Below are positions 49,436 to 61,805 of a stretch of DNA of 64,000 nucleotides, piece after piece; the stretch's first letter is position 1; every line of letters begins with the position of its first letter. The notes under the pieces were generated by a model. The model was given only the letters and a program-made list of their open reading frames with translations. It had not been told where the DNA came from and did no database searches. The translations under genes and the position numbers were made by a program. Origin of the DNA: Pseudofabraea citricarpa (taxonomy: Eukaryota; Ascomycota; Leotiomycetes; Helotiales; Dermateaceae); assembly GCA_029641185.1 (NCBI GenBank), contig JAPWGK010000032.1, positions 310,001-374,000 of the forward strand. The letters are read 5' to 3'.

Positions 49436-50288
49436 GGCCACTCGTGCTCGATCGCACTACATGAGCTGCTGGGGTTTGGCAAGGAGAACTGCATCGTGGG
49501 CGATGGGGAATCGAATTGAAGTACTAGTTTTCCAAAAAGAGATCATCGCGGTGATTTGTGGCGTCTCCTGCGGCGAGGTACATAAGCCTTACCTTGGCAG
49601 GCGCATTGCTTACTTGTGACCAGGGGACTTTGACCGCAGTCTGACTTGTTGTCAAATTGTTGTCAAATCATCTTGAGCAGTTCTCTCTAGCTTGTAAATC
49701 CAGTCTTTGCTTGAATGGATCTCTTACTTGGTCAAGTGTAATTGGGAGGTTGAGACGTTATTGAGCAACGTGAGAAAATTAGAGTTAAGCGCCTTCGGAC
49801 GCTTGTTGTTTTTGAGGCTGAGCTGGTGGGTCCAAGCAATTTCTCTACTTTCGCATATTTGTCTATTGTGCAATATGCATTGAAAGCTCGACAATGATTC
49901 CGTGGTTTGGTCTCAGGTATCCAAAATCCTCAGTCTATCAAAAGACTCCTATAAATGCAGACAAAATCTAAAGAGTGCTAATCAAAACTCGTTGATAGAT
50001 GCAGATTAACGTATAATATAATTTATGGTTCTGGAGCTGGTTTATTTGCGAAGTTTGTTATTCGTGAATCGAATTTCTAGTTTCTATAGACAGTTTTATT
50101 GATGCCTATATTTTCACTTGGTCGTATTCGAGGCTCAGACCGATATTCAAATATGTAGATAAAAGAATCAAAGTTGATATAGTTGACCTCCAGGATTTGC
50201 ATTTTTTTCGCTTGTTAAGAGCGAATTCTCGCTTCCCGATATGAAAGGCTACAAGTGATTAAATAAGCGAATCCGCTCAACAAACATC
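49436..50288. other. intergenic region
   Basis: Promoter side of the membrane protein gene and upstream flank of the tRNA gene. No gene or notable repeat is seen. Confidence 0.65.
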
Positions 50289-50404
50289 GGACAGATGGCC
50301 GAGCTGGTTATGGCGCCAGGTTAAGGTTATTCCTTAACTCCCTTACTGGTAACAGTAATTTCCTGGTCACGAAAGTGGCGTGGGTTCGAGTCCCACTCTG
50401 TTCA
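50289..50404 (+). tRNA. tRNA-Leu(AAG) with a 34-nt intron
   Basis: The acceptor stem pairs GGACAGA with TCTGTTC (one G-U), discriminator A. The D-stem is GCC/GGC. The anticodon stem pairs CCAGG with CCTGG. The anticodon AAG is at 50323-50325. A 34-nt intron (50327-50360) lies at the canonical place one base after the anticodon, and its CCTTAA pairs with the TTAAGG of the anticodon loop. A long variable arm (CAC-GAAA-GTG) marks a type-II tRNA, and the T-arm is GTGGG-TTCGAGT-CCCAC. It reads CTT and, after A34-to-inosine editing, CTC leucine codons. Confidence 0.96.
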
Positions 50405-51116
50405 CTTGCTTTTTGTTTTTTTGTTCCTCTTTGCATTTTGTTGACTTCTTTCTCTCGTTAACACACTTTTTTTGTGTCAAAGCTTAACTCTCGGTACTTG
50501 AGCTTTTTATTTAAAATTCCGAGATCTCGTTAGATTCTAGCGTCTGGGATCTGGAAGTCATAACTGCTTGGACCACCACTATTATCCCTTTATGTTTCAT
50601 AGACTATGCAATAAGGTGGTAATAACCGAGCAAGTGCAATGGAATGTCATTGACAGGTTATGCATCCCAGATCCTATGCTACCCTAAAAGGCTTGATGAT
50701 CCTTCCCGTAACGTGTAGGGCTGGATAGGGACGCTGTGGATCATCTTTCCCCCCTTCTCTGTCAAGCGAGGACAATAGCAGCTGAAGAAAGACATTTTCT
50801 TTCATTTTCATTCATCCTCCTTACACAAGTCGTGCACACGGGGATAATTTGATATGAGAGATATAACATTGCGATTATTTATGCACGTTGCTCAGCCAGC
50901 GCACAGGTCGAGGTCATCGTGATCCTTCGTCCGTGAGGAAGCAGCGGAATTCCTTCCGGTTATAATTAGACAGCTTCAAGTGGTAGAAATATCAGTAATC
51001 GCCTCGATGAACTCGACTTTTCTCTGCAGTATCAGCACTCCACACTCTTTCGGCCTTTAAGCACACGTTCTTTTACTCTGTCCTATCCCCACACTCTTTA
51101 CGCCAATAATCTCATA
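50405..51116. other. intergenic region
   Basis: Begins with a T-rich stretch just after the tRNA (Pol III terminator, listed separately) and ends with the promoter of the small secreted protein gene. No other element is recognised. Confidence 0.65.
50411..50423 (+). terminator. T-run terminator of the tRNA gene
   Basis: A TTTTTGTTTTTTTG-type run starts about six bases after the tRNA 3' end, as expected for RNA polymerase III termination. Confidence 0.7.
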
Positions 51117-51845
51117 ATGCGTTCGTCACTCTTTTTCACTTTAAGCGCAGCGAGCTTGATTACAGCCGCAACGATCCCTTCTCAGCCCAAAGCCCAGAGT
51201 TTGACCAGCGAGGATCTCGTGCTCTATGGAGCCGATGGTCGGGTGGAAGTGGTCAAGAAGTCGCAATTCGAGCATCTGCAGAAACGTACAGATCTTCTCG
51301 TTCCCATCACCAAAGGGAAAGCCAACTGCTCTGGCATGAGCATTACCGAATTCGACAAGGAGAATTTCTACGATTGGGATGTGCCCATGTCAGCACTTGT
51401 GACGAACGAGACGGTGGAGCGAGAGATTTCCATCGGCAATAACTTCACCCTCTCCAACAACTTCGTCTCCGAGCTTCAGTCCGAATATGTCCAGGAATTC
51501 CTCGAGGACACTCACCAGATCGATTTCTCCCAGACGTGGACCACCGTAGCGAATGACCAGTTTACTTTCACGGTCCCGGAAGGACAGTTTGGAATGGTCG
51601 TCAGTAATCCATATACGACGAGATACTCTGGTCGCGTACATGCAGGCTGCAAGATCTCAACTTACCAGGCGAATATCTATCAGGAAGACGATTCTAATGC
51701 GGGCTTGGACTGGGTGGTTGGAACTATCTCCATCTGTATTAGTGAGACACTGCCCTTGAACAGATGTCTGGGAGTAGGAGCATTAGCGTCGACAACAGAG
51801 ATCCCATCCCCGATCTCCGCCGACCTCACGATAGATTTCAAGTAA
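51117..51845 (+). CDS. small secreted protein, candidate effector
   Basis: Single exon, 242 residues. A signal peptide (MRSSLFFTLSAASLITAA) is followed by a short propeptide-like stretch with a dibasic Kex2-type site (QKR, residues 55-57). The mature part has four cysteines, two N-glycosylation sequons (NCS, NET) plus NFT, and alternating beta-strand-like patterns. The segment VLYGADGRVEVV just after the signal peptide and the spaced Cys in HAGCKIS resemble small secreted proteins annotated as Celp0028-like effectors in plant-associated fungi; this is from memory and unverified. No enzyme motif is seen. It is probably extracellular, with an unknown role. Confidence 0.75.
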   Translation: MRSSLFFTLSAASLITAATIPSQPKAQSLTSEDLVLYGADGRVEVVKKSQFEHLQKRTDLLVPITKGKANCSGMSITEFDKENFYDWDVPMSALVTNETVEREISIGNNFTLSNNFVSELQSEYVQEFLEDTHQIDFSQTWTTVANDQFTFTVPEGQFGMVVSNPYTTRYSGRVHAGCKISTYQANIYQEDDSNAGLDWVVGTISICISETLPLNRCLGVGALASTTEIPSPISADLTIDFK

Positions 51846-52078
51846 TGTAGATGACATCTAATTTATATCGACAATTATACCCAAATTTCAAGTCCCTGTT
51901 TTCTTCTTCTTGAAATTTTCGTTTTATATGAAGAGAAACTGAACTGATGAGAAAGGAGCCGGCTGGGTATTCTCCCCATCACGTGAGGCAGGGGTTTGTT
52001 TGAGCCACTTTATTCCCCGTTTGTAATTTCGCATTTCGGTCTCCCCGCTCAGCCCTAAAAAGCATCTCGGAATTTAAA

Positions 52079-54137
52079 ATGCTCTGCACGCTTTGCGAGA
52101 AAGTCTTCTCTGCCGAGACAGAGCTCTTCTTGGAGTACGTGCATCACATGAATGGCCAATCACTCCTCGGAGAAGCCTCCAGAGAAAATGCTTGCTACTT
52201 GTGCAAACTCCTCTGGGAACGCATAACTACTATCCCACCGGACCTTGATGAGACAGGTATGCACGCTGCCGGTTATGGGACGAGCTCTTTTTACGCGGAG
52301 ATGTTTTCGGTCGCCGGCTTTGGCGTTGCTGAGCTTGGTGACGATGCAATGTCGGAGAAGATCGATACACTGTACTACAATATCTTTCCGGTTGAGGAAG
52401 AGGCTGGCTCTTTTTGGGTTTCTTTTACGCACTTGCTTAATGTCGTTCTTCGGTTTCGAGTGGATCCCACACCCAGTATGCATGTTTTTATTTTCGCCTT
52501 GTTATATAATAAGCTTGCTTTTTGCTATGCCCTGATGCGGATTCTGATTTGTTGTAGACGGAAAGAATGATCTGGTCACAGACACTTTGTTTCCAGATAG
52601 CACAGACTCAGAATCAACCAAAAACCGAATCAAATCCTGGCTCTCTGAATGCAGCAGTTCTCATAAAGAGTGCCAGGAGACGCATGATGATCTGGACTGG
52701 CTTCCTACAAGGCTGGTGGACGTTGGCACAATTGACGTTCCTGAAATTCATCTTCATATCTCAGCGGACCACAAGCAGAAAGGTCGTTATCTTACTCTCA
52801 GCCATTGTTGGGGAGGTCAACCTGCACTCCAACTGAATACAACAAACATCACTTCATTGACCAAGGCAATTGAGCTGGAGCAGATCCCCAAAACATTTCT
52901 CGATGCCATGAGACTCACGAGACAGCTTGGTATACGATGGCTATGGATTGACTCTCTCTGTATCATACAAGATGGCGATAACGGAATCGACAAAGGCACC
53001 GAGCTAGTGACCATGGAGAAAGTCTACAATCGCTCTTACTGCAACATTGCAGCAACATGGTCACCAAACAGTAAAGGAGGCTGTTTCTCAACTAGAGACC
53101 CTAGCTATCTCTTGCCTTACCCGGTGAATATCAAATGGAGCTGGGCAGCTGGTGCTTATAGTGTTTACGATTTCGACATGTGGCAAATTGACGTCTTGAA
53201 GTCACCTTTGAACTCTCGTGCTTGGGTTGTTCAAGAACGACTTCTCGCACCTCGAAACTTGTACTTTGGCTCTCGGCAGGTCAGTTGGGAATGTCATTTC
53301 AAAGATGCGTGTGAGGTGTTTCCAGAAAGTTTGCCAAGGAAGATGATTTGGCCCCGCAGGTTCAAGACGCTGGATTCTGATATCGACGGTTCAATTGAGT
53401 CTTCATGGGCGACTTTGGTGGAACTCTACAGCAGCTGCAATCTTACCTTTGGCAGTGACAAGCTCACGGCATTTGCTGGCATTGCGAAGCACGTTAGCCC
53501 GAAATTCAAAGGCGATTACCTTGCAGGTCTTTGGGATGGCAATCTTGTATGGCAACTAATGTGGCGGCTGACATTTGCCTCGCGGATCAAAGTCCCGCGC
53601 GAGGAGCTGAAAGAATACCGAGCACCCTCTTGGTCCTGGGCTTCTGTCGATGGAGAGGTCGCTTATCACCGCGACACCATCTCCGCAGACGTCAAGCTCA
53701 TTGAGATCTTGGCTTGCGAGACGGAGAAAGTCGACTCCCGCAATCCAACCGGGGCCGTGAAGAGCGGGTATCTGAAAATTCGAGGCTTCGTGTCTGATGC
53801 TATCCGCTTCAAGCGCAAAGAGGGCATCACTCCGTATGCGCTTCTCTTTAATGGCGACATGGTCAAGTATAGCTATGTTTTGCTGGATGCGCCATATATA
53901 GAGCACGATGATACAACAATGGAGTTCCTTGCGCTCCCAACTCTTTTCTATACCCACGAAACCAAAGAGAGTCGTTCTACTATGTATTGTCTTGCCTTGC
54001 TGCGGACAGACAAGAAAAATGTCTATGTCAGGCGAGGCATGTTCACTTTCGTACTTCCTGAAAACAGGGAAGTGGAGGAGTTTTTTGTGGGTAGTGATGA
54101 GAAGCCGAAAAAGAAGCGGGAGATTATTTTGGTCTGA
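52079..54137 (+). CDS. HET (heterokaryon incompatibility) domain protein
   Basis: Two exons, 52079-52475 and 52558-54137, 658 residues. The N-terminus carries two CxxC-like pairs (LCTLC, CYLC) around a helical segment, a frequent preface in HET proteins. The HET domain covers about residues 209-355 with all three blocks: RYLTLSHCWGG, WLWIDSLCIIQD, and RAWVVQERLLAPRNLYFG followed by WEC. The C-terminal part has APSWSWASVDG and DKLTAFAGIA, also typical. HET proteins trigger cell death or growth arrest on recognition of non-self after hyphal fusion, and they can be executors downstream of NLR-like sensors such as the NACHT-ankyrin protein in this window. No lesion is seen. Its specific partner is unknown. 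Confidence 0.95.
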
Positions 54138-54720
54138 TGTGAGTATTGGAGACTGGTACTTAGTTGCTGGACTCTCTCTCCTCTCAACTGGACAGGCTAT
54201 TATATTCCCGATTCTCATGTTGGTTCGGCGTTCGGTTATTCTAAATCGCGTTAACAAGGTACAAAGAGGATATAGTACGAATTTATGATAATAAAATCAC
54301 GTAAAATAACTGACAACAAGAATCTAGTCGACAACAGGAATCAACTTGAACTAGAAAAGCCCACATGAGATTATGAACTATAGACCACAAAAAGGTCTGG
54401 TGAAACCACAACCCTTGATTCTTGCAATGCCTGTGCGCTAGCTAGTATGTCAACTGGTTCGATGTGTGCTTGTTCTTGCTTGTGAACGGGGAAATATTAA
54501 AGCGAGGCGTTCTTTAAACAGATCCAAGAAACCACAAATGAAGAATATAGGGAAACAAAATATAAGACAGAGATAACACATAATCCAAGCTTAGGACCAA
54601 TCGATGCATAGGCTAACTAGCGAGCTTCTTCTTGATTTAACATATATATGGTAAGCGGGTTAAAGAATGACAGTGTTTTCGACTAGTTTTTTCAATTCAT
54701 TTCTAGAAATAAGTATATGT
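54138..54720. other. gap between convergent genes
   Basis: AT-rich 3' flanks of the HET gene and the GMC oxidoreductase gene; nothing notable is visible. Confidence 0.65.
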
Positions 54721-56774
54721 CTACTCTCCCCTTTTGATGAGATCGGCAATCTTCTCCGCTAAGGCATCTACCACAAAAGTCAGTGTGATTCTCTACCCAA
54801 ACCGCTAAACAACAAAATAAGAAAGAAAGAACGAGACGAAAAATACAAAAGAGACAGGAGAAGAACATACAAACCGAACTCTGCGGATGCCCCGGTGGCA
54901 AGAAAGGAAAAGCCGAGGCATCAACAACCCTCAATCCACTGACCCCATAGACGCGACAATCGCTATCGACGACGGCCATCTCATCTGTGATAATGCCCAT
55001 CTTACACGTACAACTGGCATGCCACACCGTCTGCAGACTATTTCTAATCACCTCCAGGATCTCATCATCGCTCTGAATTTTCGTGCCGGGGAAGTATTCT
55101 TCGCCGATGACGATCTCTTGCATTGCGCTGCTGGCCCATGCCTGTCGTACTCGCTTGTATGCTGCAACAGCGACGGCTTGGTCGGTCGCCGATTGCAGGT
55201 ATGCGGTATTGATTGTGGGAAGGTCGGATGTATCTGGAGAATTCAACACTACGCTTCCGCGGGACAGCGGAGCTACGAGGGCGGCGAGGATAGTTGCATA
55301 TTGGTAACCGTCTCTCGGCTCTGGCAGACGTTTAATGGATGGTTAATAGAGGACTTCTGTGGAGAGAGCTCACGCTTAAAAGTTAATCCTGACCAATCTC
55401 CTACATAGCCAGCTCCGGAGAGGTACTCTATCTCAGGCCAATCCGACGGAAATTGTGCCAGCTCTTGTGCTGCTGCGGCGCTCAGTTCTGAACGTAAATG
55501 CGCGGGCAGCTTTTCCCACCCGAGGAAGTCAGCTACGTTATTTGTGAGGGGACCTTTCTTGCGCAGATAATTGAAGAGTTGCTTCAGGAGAAACAAAGGA
55601 TTCTGGCATCTCGTTAGCTTTCCAAGAATTCATATAAGAACGGACACTCGCACGTTGGCGACTTTGGTCAGCGTGTTGACTTTTACGCGATAGGCCGGAC
55701 CGAAGAAGATGTGATCTTGCATGTTCTGTCCCACACCCGGCAGATCGGCAATCACAGGGATTCCGAATTGCTGCAGCTGCTCCGCTGGGCCCAGGCCAGA
55801 AACCATCAAGAGCTGAGGCGACTGAAAAGCACCAGCCGAGAGGATAACTTCTCTGCGTGCTCGGAGCGTGCGCATCTTGCCCGAAATCCTCACAGCCACC
55901 CCAGTCGCTTTATTGCAATCATCAAAGAGGATGCGCTTGGCCATGCATCTTGTAAAGACGGCGAGATTCTGCAGGTTTTCCCTCTTTGCACTTCTGAGAA
56001 AAGAGGTCTGCGAGGATTCGCGAGTCTGCTTGCTGGGGTTGATCGTCGCTGAGCTGTATTGACAGCCCAGTAGAGAACCACTGTTGAAATCTTGCACAGT
56101 TGGAATCCCGATCTCATTGAGTGCCCCTCTCATATACTCTGAGAAGGGCTGTGGGAAATTCGGATACGAGATGTTCAGAGGTCCGCCGTGGTCTTCGAAT
56201 GCTTTGGCGCTGTAGAGAGACTCAACTCCTCGCTTACTATCATCTGGCGCTGTGAAGTGAGTGCTTTTCTTGAAATGAGGTAGGAAGTTTTCGAATGACT
56301 GGAACAATTTCAGCTTTCGAACGAATGTCAGATTGCATGCAAGAAACTACATATGAGGCATCGTGAACTTCAGCCGCCCATCTGTCGAGAGTCTCGACCG
56401 TCGGCCGTTGGTAGATCATGAAATTCCTCGCCGAGCTGCCATATATTTTAATAGTGGTTTTAACCGACGCATCAGAACACTCACCTACCTCCTAAGCACT
56501 TCCCCCTCGCATATCTCCTCTTCTTGTTTCCCGACGCTGGATCTGCCGATGTACGGAATCCCCAGTCCACAGTTGGGATATACTCGTCGGCCCCGACAAA
56601 AGTCACGTCGGCGCCTGGAATCGACTGTAGAAGTGGAGCCGCGACCTGGTAGTGCATACCAGCTTCCACCACGGCTACGCTAATATTCCTGTCTTCAGCT
56701 AGTCGTTTCGCCATGGTTAGACCAGCAGTTCCGCCTCCGACCACAACAAAATCAAACTCTGACCGTGAAGTCAT
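54721..56774 (-). CDS. GMC-family FAD oxidoreductase (alcohol/choline dehydrogenase-like)
   Basis: Six exons on the minus strand: 56774-56485, 56435-56351, 56298-55654, 55602-55374, 55320-54871, 54767-54721; 581 residues, the usual length. FAD-binding GGGTAG is at residues 13-18. GMC signature 1 is split by intron 1 (CLGG joined to SSARNFMIYQR), and signature 2 is GAFQSPQLLMVSGLGP. The likely catalytic pair is the His in VWHASCTCKMG and the His in GHPQSS near the C-terminus; the final exon restores YALAEKIADLI. There is no signal peptide, unlike secreted aryl-alcohol oxidases, so an intracellular alcohol or aldehyde oxidation is more likely. The substrate cannot be told; some relatives act in secondary metabolism. 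The frame is intact. Confidence 0.93.
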
Positions 56775-58858
56775 CGCTGCAGACTTGAACACAATACAAA
56801 ACTCGACAATATCAACAAAAGGAAAAGGACAAGAAGTGAGCGACGGTGAAGGGTGGGCGAGGGACAAAAGCAAGAGGAGATGCCCCATTAACAAGTGTGC
56901 TAATGCAATTCTTCATACTTCTGCCCGATATCTTACTTGCGATCAGGCCAAACCAGTCGAGAGAGCCTTGAAACAAGTCGCTAAGGAACTGACGACTCAA
57001 ATGCCGACTATCGACATTTCTTTATTCAAGGCATGACGAGCACCGTTTGGAATACAAGTCTAAGCGAACTCTTTCCGATGCGAGACTAATTTGTTGGTAC
57101 TTACTGGCGGGGTTGTCACTCGTGTCTCTTTGCTCGATCGGAATAGCTATAAGACTCAAGAAATAGGCCGAAACATAGGACATATGATTTATAGCCATTA
57201 AAATCATATGATAACTAACATATAAAGAATTGCAAAAGTATCACTTGTCGTGCTTGGTTTCTGCAATAGGCTGAGCGGTCTGAGTAGTGTGTGAACTAGC
57301 TGTCTTGGCTACATCATGTGACTAGTATATAGGACTTTTGATTATAGTTCGTTATCCTGACTCCAAAACTTCTCACTTCTCTCGGTGGAATCTAAGTTTG
57401 TGATAAAGAGTTCGGATGATAAGGTTGCTCGCGTGCGACGAAACAAAGCTTGAAGCTAGAATATCAAAGATAGGTAATTCTCTACAGTTAAGCGAGCGCG
57501 GGCCAACATGCCACCATGCCACCATGCCCGCCTCCGAGCGACCCCTGAAGCTGAATTTTCGTTGCCGCCAACACTTCTCTCCCGGGATTTCTCCATGCCA
57601 CAACCAAAGCACCATCACGCGATAAATCCTCGCAAGTGCGTTGGTTCTTGGTGATAACAAAGGGATCACCTGTACGTAACAGCCCACTCTTCCTTGCGGA
57701 CCCTGCATCCATTGTCAAGAGATGACTCGCACCAATAGAGGCAGCTGGAGGATGCGCAGCTATGCACAGGGGCAGTTGCATATCTCCGAGGCTATTGCTG
57801 GCAGCTTAGCACCATCCTCTTTGACGAATTGCCATGCTCCATGGCCACATCAGTACCGGCGGCCAAGCAGACCTTCTCGAAACAAGCAAGCTGCCAGCCC
57901 GAAATACCCAGTCGGCTTGCCTATTCCACTGGGCTAAGCAATGGCAAGCAATGGCGTGCGCTACCGATGTAGGAAAATCGGATGAACTCCAGATTGCGAC
58001 TCTGTCTCTCCTGGCACGATACGAGGTTTGGCCACCGGCTGTTGTGCATTCAGGCGGTATATGGGAAGGTTGCTCGGTAGCTCCCAGGGGTAATGCAGTC
58101 GGTGCTGCTGCGAAGGCGTCAAGTGATCTCTCTGCATCTCATTCTTATCTCGCCAAGCTTCGTTAAAAGGCTCGACTGCCGCGATCAAGTCAATCAAGCG
58201 TCAGACCTTCCTTATCAGTCACAAGCAATAATCTGCGCTGTATGCTCAGGGGTCATCTGCACGAATCACCTCCCTAGCTGGGTGACATTGGTGTGCAGAG
58301 ACTCAGTTGTGCTTCTGCCAAGTCGAAGCGACCGACGAGGGGCGTTGCTTAACCTTAATACCTTATCTGATTGTATCGTTGCTTTCCGTACCTTTAATTG
58401 TAGAAGGTCAGTCGTCGGAGACTTCTTGATGTGCATTGGACGGTACTTGTGCGGGACTCCTTCGTGAGGCTGGAAAATCGTGGGAAAAGGGGGGGTTTTT
58501 CTCGGGACGGATTCGTAGAAATGTTCAAGTCTGCCTTGTGCACTCTTGGGCAAAAAGAGTGTGGCCACTCATGAGCAGAGAGAGCTGGGGTAATTCCAAC
58601 CCGCAGCTGCTTCTCCGGACGTATGCATTCTGGCGATTGCTACCCCAGTATGTACCCTCCATCATCATCAACACCAAGCATTGGCATTCTGCCATTTAAT
58701 GTAACATGCATCCCTCTCTTGGCTCATCTAGCTTCAAGAGGAAGCTTCCCTAACCGCCGTGTCGAGAAGCCCTTTGGAATACCCAAAGCCCCTGCAGAGA
58801 AGAACAATGACTAGTTCACCGGTTTGAAAGCGGCAGGCGGAATGGTGAGAGCTAGTAG
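56775..58858. other. long intergenic region
   Basis: About 2.1 kb between the divergent GMC and fungalysin genes. Base composition is closer to coding DNA than in the AT-rich gaps, but no frame shows a domain, signal peptide or codon pattern I can support. A GCCACCAT motif repeats near 57509-57530. Confidence 0.55.
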
Positions 58859-58867
58859 TATATAAAG
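58859..58867 (+). promoter_or_regulatory. TATA box of the fungalysin gene
   Basis: TATATAAAG lies 92 bp upstream of the ATG at 58959, followed by a pyrimidine-rich leader. Confidence 0.6.
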
Positions 58868-58958
58868 ATGATAGCCTTTTCATGAATTTATCTCTTCATC
58901 CCTCTCAAGGTTCATCATTCTTTCGTTAAACATCCGGTCAACAGGTCAATAAGTCAAC

Positions 58959-60977
58959 ATGCGTGTCATCACTCAAGCCGCAGCAGTAGCTCTACTTGCC
59001 ACCCAGGCATTTGGACATCCATCGTCTTCAACTACGTCTCGTCGAGGTCTTCAGCCACGAGCAATTGATCTGAGTGCTTTCAGATTGACGACTGCCCCAG
59101 TATACAGCAACTCGACCACCACCGCTGAGACAAGCCTTGTCAAGTTCATCAAGAGAGCCGACTACATTGAGACCGCTAGTGCCCTCGTCGAGAAGGTTGC
59201 TCCCGGTGCTGAATTCCGTGTCGTTGATGACCACTATGTTGGAACCAACGGCGTTGCACACGTCAATCTCAAGCAGACCATCCACGGCCTCGATGTTGAC
59301 AATGCTGACTTGAACGTCAACGTAAGACTTTTCACTCCCTATTACAATTGAATGATTGCTAAAAGAAAACCATAGATTGCAAAGGACGGCTCTGTTTTCT
59401 CTCATGGAAGCTCCTTCTACACAGGAAAAACTCCTGATGAAAGCCCCCTTAAAAAAAGAGAGCAAGTGGACCCTGTCACTGCTCTAAAGGGTGTTTCTGA
59501 GACTCTTGCTCTGCCCATCTCCGCCGATGCTGCAACCGCAGTTCCAGAAGAGGCTACCGAGCACTATGTCATTGAGGGCTCTTCCGGCGCAGAGGCAGCC
59601 CCCAAGGCAAAGTTGGTTTACTTCCAAGATGCCGAGGGAAAGCTTACTTTGACCTGGAAGCTTGAGACCGAGCTGGCTGATAACTGGCTCTTGTCTTATG
59701 TCGATGCTGTTAACGCCAAGGAGGTTTTGGGTGTTGTTGACTACGTCTCTGATGCTTCTTACACTGTTTAGTGAGTTTGGTAATCACGTGATAAAATGCG
59801 CTCGCTAACCGTTGTAAGTCCTTGGTTGACAAGCGACCCAAGCAAAGGAGGTCGCTCTGTTGAGACCAACCCATGGGACACTGCTGCCTCTGAGTTCACA
59901 TGGCAAGGTGATGGATCAACAACCTATACCACCACTAGAGGAAACAATGGTATCGCCCAGGCCAACTGGGAGGGAGATACTGCTTACCTCAACGATTACC
60001 GCCCAACTGCCACTGGAGCCAACTTCAACTATGACCTCAACCTTGCTGCAACTGATTATAAATCATATGTGAATGCGTCAGTTAGTCAGCTATTTTTCAC
60101 GGCAAATCGTTATCATGATCTTCTGTACACTCTTGGTTTCAATGAGGCAGCTGGTAACTTCGAGACCAACAACAACGGAGCCGGTGGACGTGGAAACGAC
60201 GCTGTTATTCTAAACGCCCAGGATGCCTCTGGAACGAACAATGCTAACTTTGCTACCCCAGCTGATGGTAGCCCTGGACGCATGCGCATGTATATCTGGA
60301 CATACTCCACCCCAGTACGAGACTGCAGTTTTGATGCCGGTGTCGTTATCCACGAGTATACCCACGGTCTCTCTAACCGTCTTACCGGTGGACCAGCCAA
60401 CTCAGCCTGCTTGAATGTTCTCGAAGCCGGTGGTATGGGAGAGGGATGGTCTGACTTCATGGCCATTGCCATCCACCTGAAGACAACCGACAGACGTACT
60501 ACCAACTACCCACTTGGAGCCTGGGTCTACAACAACCCCGCTGGTATCAGATCTTACCTTTACAGCACCTCACTTACCACCAACCCTCTTACCTACAAGT
60601 CAAACAATGCTCTGACTGCCGTCCACGCTATCGGAACCGTCTGGGCTACCATCCTGTACGAAGTTGTCTGGAACCTGATTGACAAATACGGTATTACGGC
60701 ATCTGCCAAGCCAACCTTCTCCAACGGCGTGCCCACCGATGGTAGATACTTGGCCATGAAGCTTGTCATTGACGGAATGGCTCTTCAACCCTGCTCGCCA
60801 ACCTTCATCTCGGCTAGAGATGCTATTATCGATGCTGACGAGGCTCTTACCGGTGGTGCTAACGTCTGCGAGCTCTGGACTGCCTTTGCTAAGCGTGGTC
60901 TCGGCTCTGGTGCCGCAAGAGGTACCGGTAACACTGGACGTACTGAGAGCTATGTCATCCCATCTGGTGTCTGCTAG
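58959..60977 (+). CDS. secreted M36 metalloprotease (fungalysin, elastinolytic type)
   Basis: Three exons: 58959-59321, 59376-59770, 59819-60977; 638 residues. The second acceptor restores YTVYPWL, the conserved start of the mature enzyme region. A signal peptide ([11 protein letters not shown]) precedes a ~230-residue propeptide with the fungalysin/thermolysin propeptide fold. The mature domain has the zinc site HEYTH (431-435) followed by GLSNRLTGG, and downstream GGMGEGWSD with the third ligand region, then [19 protein letters not shown] and the Cys-containing C-terminus. The family is secreted as a zymogen that activates itself and degrades extracellular proteins; in plant-associated fungi some cleave host chitinases. 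It is followed on the same strand by a Zn2Cys6 regulator 828 bp away. The frame is intact. Confidence 0.96.
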
Positions 60978-61805
60978 ATGGTTGGCTTTGTGACGATCAC
61001 GTGATGAAATAAGCGAGAACTGAGGTCTATACTATACTCACGAGACATGTTTATTTTCTTTGTATATAGATAGGAGGGTGGTTGAATGAGTAGATTATTC
61101 TTCGTCTTACGATTGAGATTTGCGGTTGAGTTGTGCTTCCGCATCGCATGTTAAGTGATTTCGGCTTTTAGCGAAGCCTGGCCCGCACGAGTTGGGACAA
61201 AGGGCTACCTTCACGTGAGATATGCATCACGTGATAACCACCTCAGACTTATGAGTTGATCAATCTACAGATCTAACTCTACTTCCGAATTAAAGCTGCG
61301 GCGGGTTTATCAAGCGCACTATGAAAGTAGCAGCAGAAAGTGTTTGTGCAAAGATTTATGCTCCTCGCACTGGTGACCCAAAAGAGGATAAGCCTGCTGT
61401 GCCACACAAAAGCTTGAATGAGATCCACTCTAGATCGTCATGTTTGCCAACAATGCAAACTTCACTTGTCAGATCCCACCGATGGTGAAGCTGACATTTC
61501 CCCTCTTGGGTCACCACTGCGAAGAGCAGCCTCAAAGCACTCGTAGAGCATAGCGGACACATGCACAATCAGCTCACACAAGACACAGTCACCGAAGCGA
61601 CATCCGCCCCTCACTTTAAGCCACAGCTACCAAGCGCTACAGCCGTCGGAGCTGGCGTGTCGAGAGACCAGCAGTACAGGGCTCTCAAAAGGGGCATCCG
61701 CATTGGATCTAGAGAAGAAATTACAGCACTTACCTTGTTGAGCTGTGGCTCTTGTTGTTGGCGGGGCCCTGGCAGAGTCTGTTAGCTTCTCTTGCTCAGG
61801 TTATC
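60978..61805. promoter_or_regulatory. region between fungalysin and Zn2Cys6 genes with clustered TCACGTGA palindromes
   Basis: Perfect TCACGTGA palindromes occur at 60997-61004, 61211-61218 and 61227-61234. The last two start 16 bp apart. A fourth is in intron 2 of the fungalysin gene at 59784-59791. CACGTG is the core bound by bHLH proteins such as Cbf1/Pho4/SREBP types. Binding is inferred only. Confidence 0.45.

Noticed and set aside
56481..56894. Upstream extension of the GMC enzyme before MTSRSEFDF
   Set aside because: The extra residues are not family-like; the FAD-binding strand normally starts near the N-terminus.
57373..57781. Overlapping minus-strand frames of 97-111 codons
   Set aside because: No recognisable features and mutually exclusive frames.
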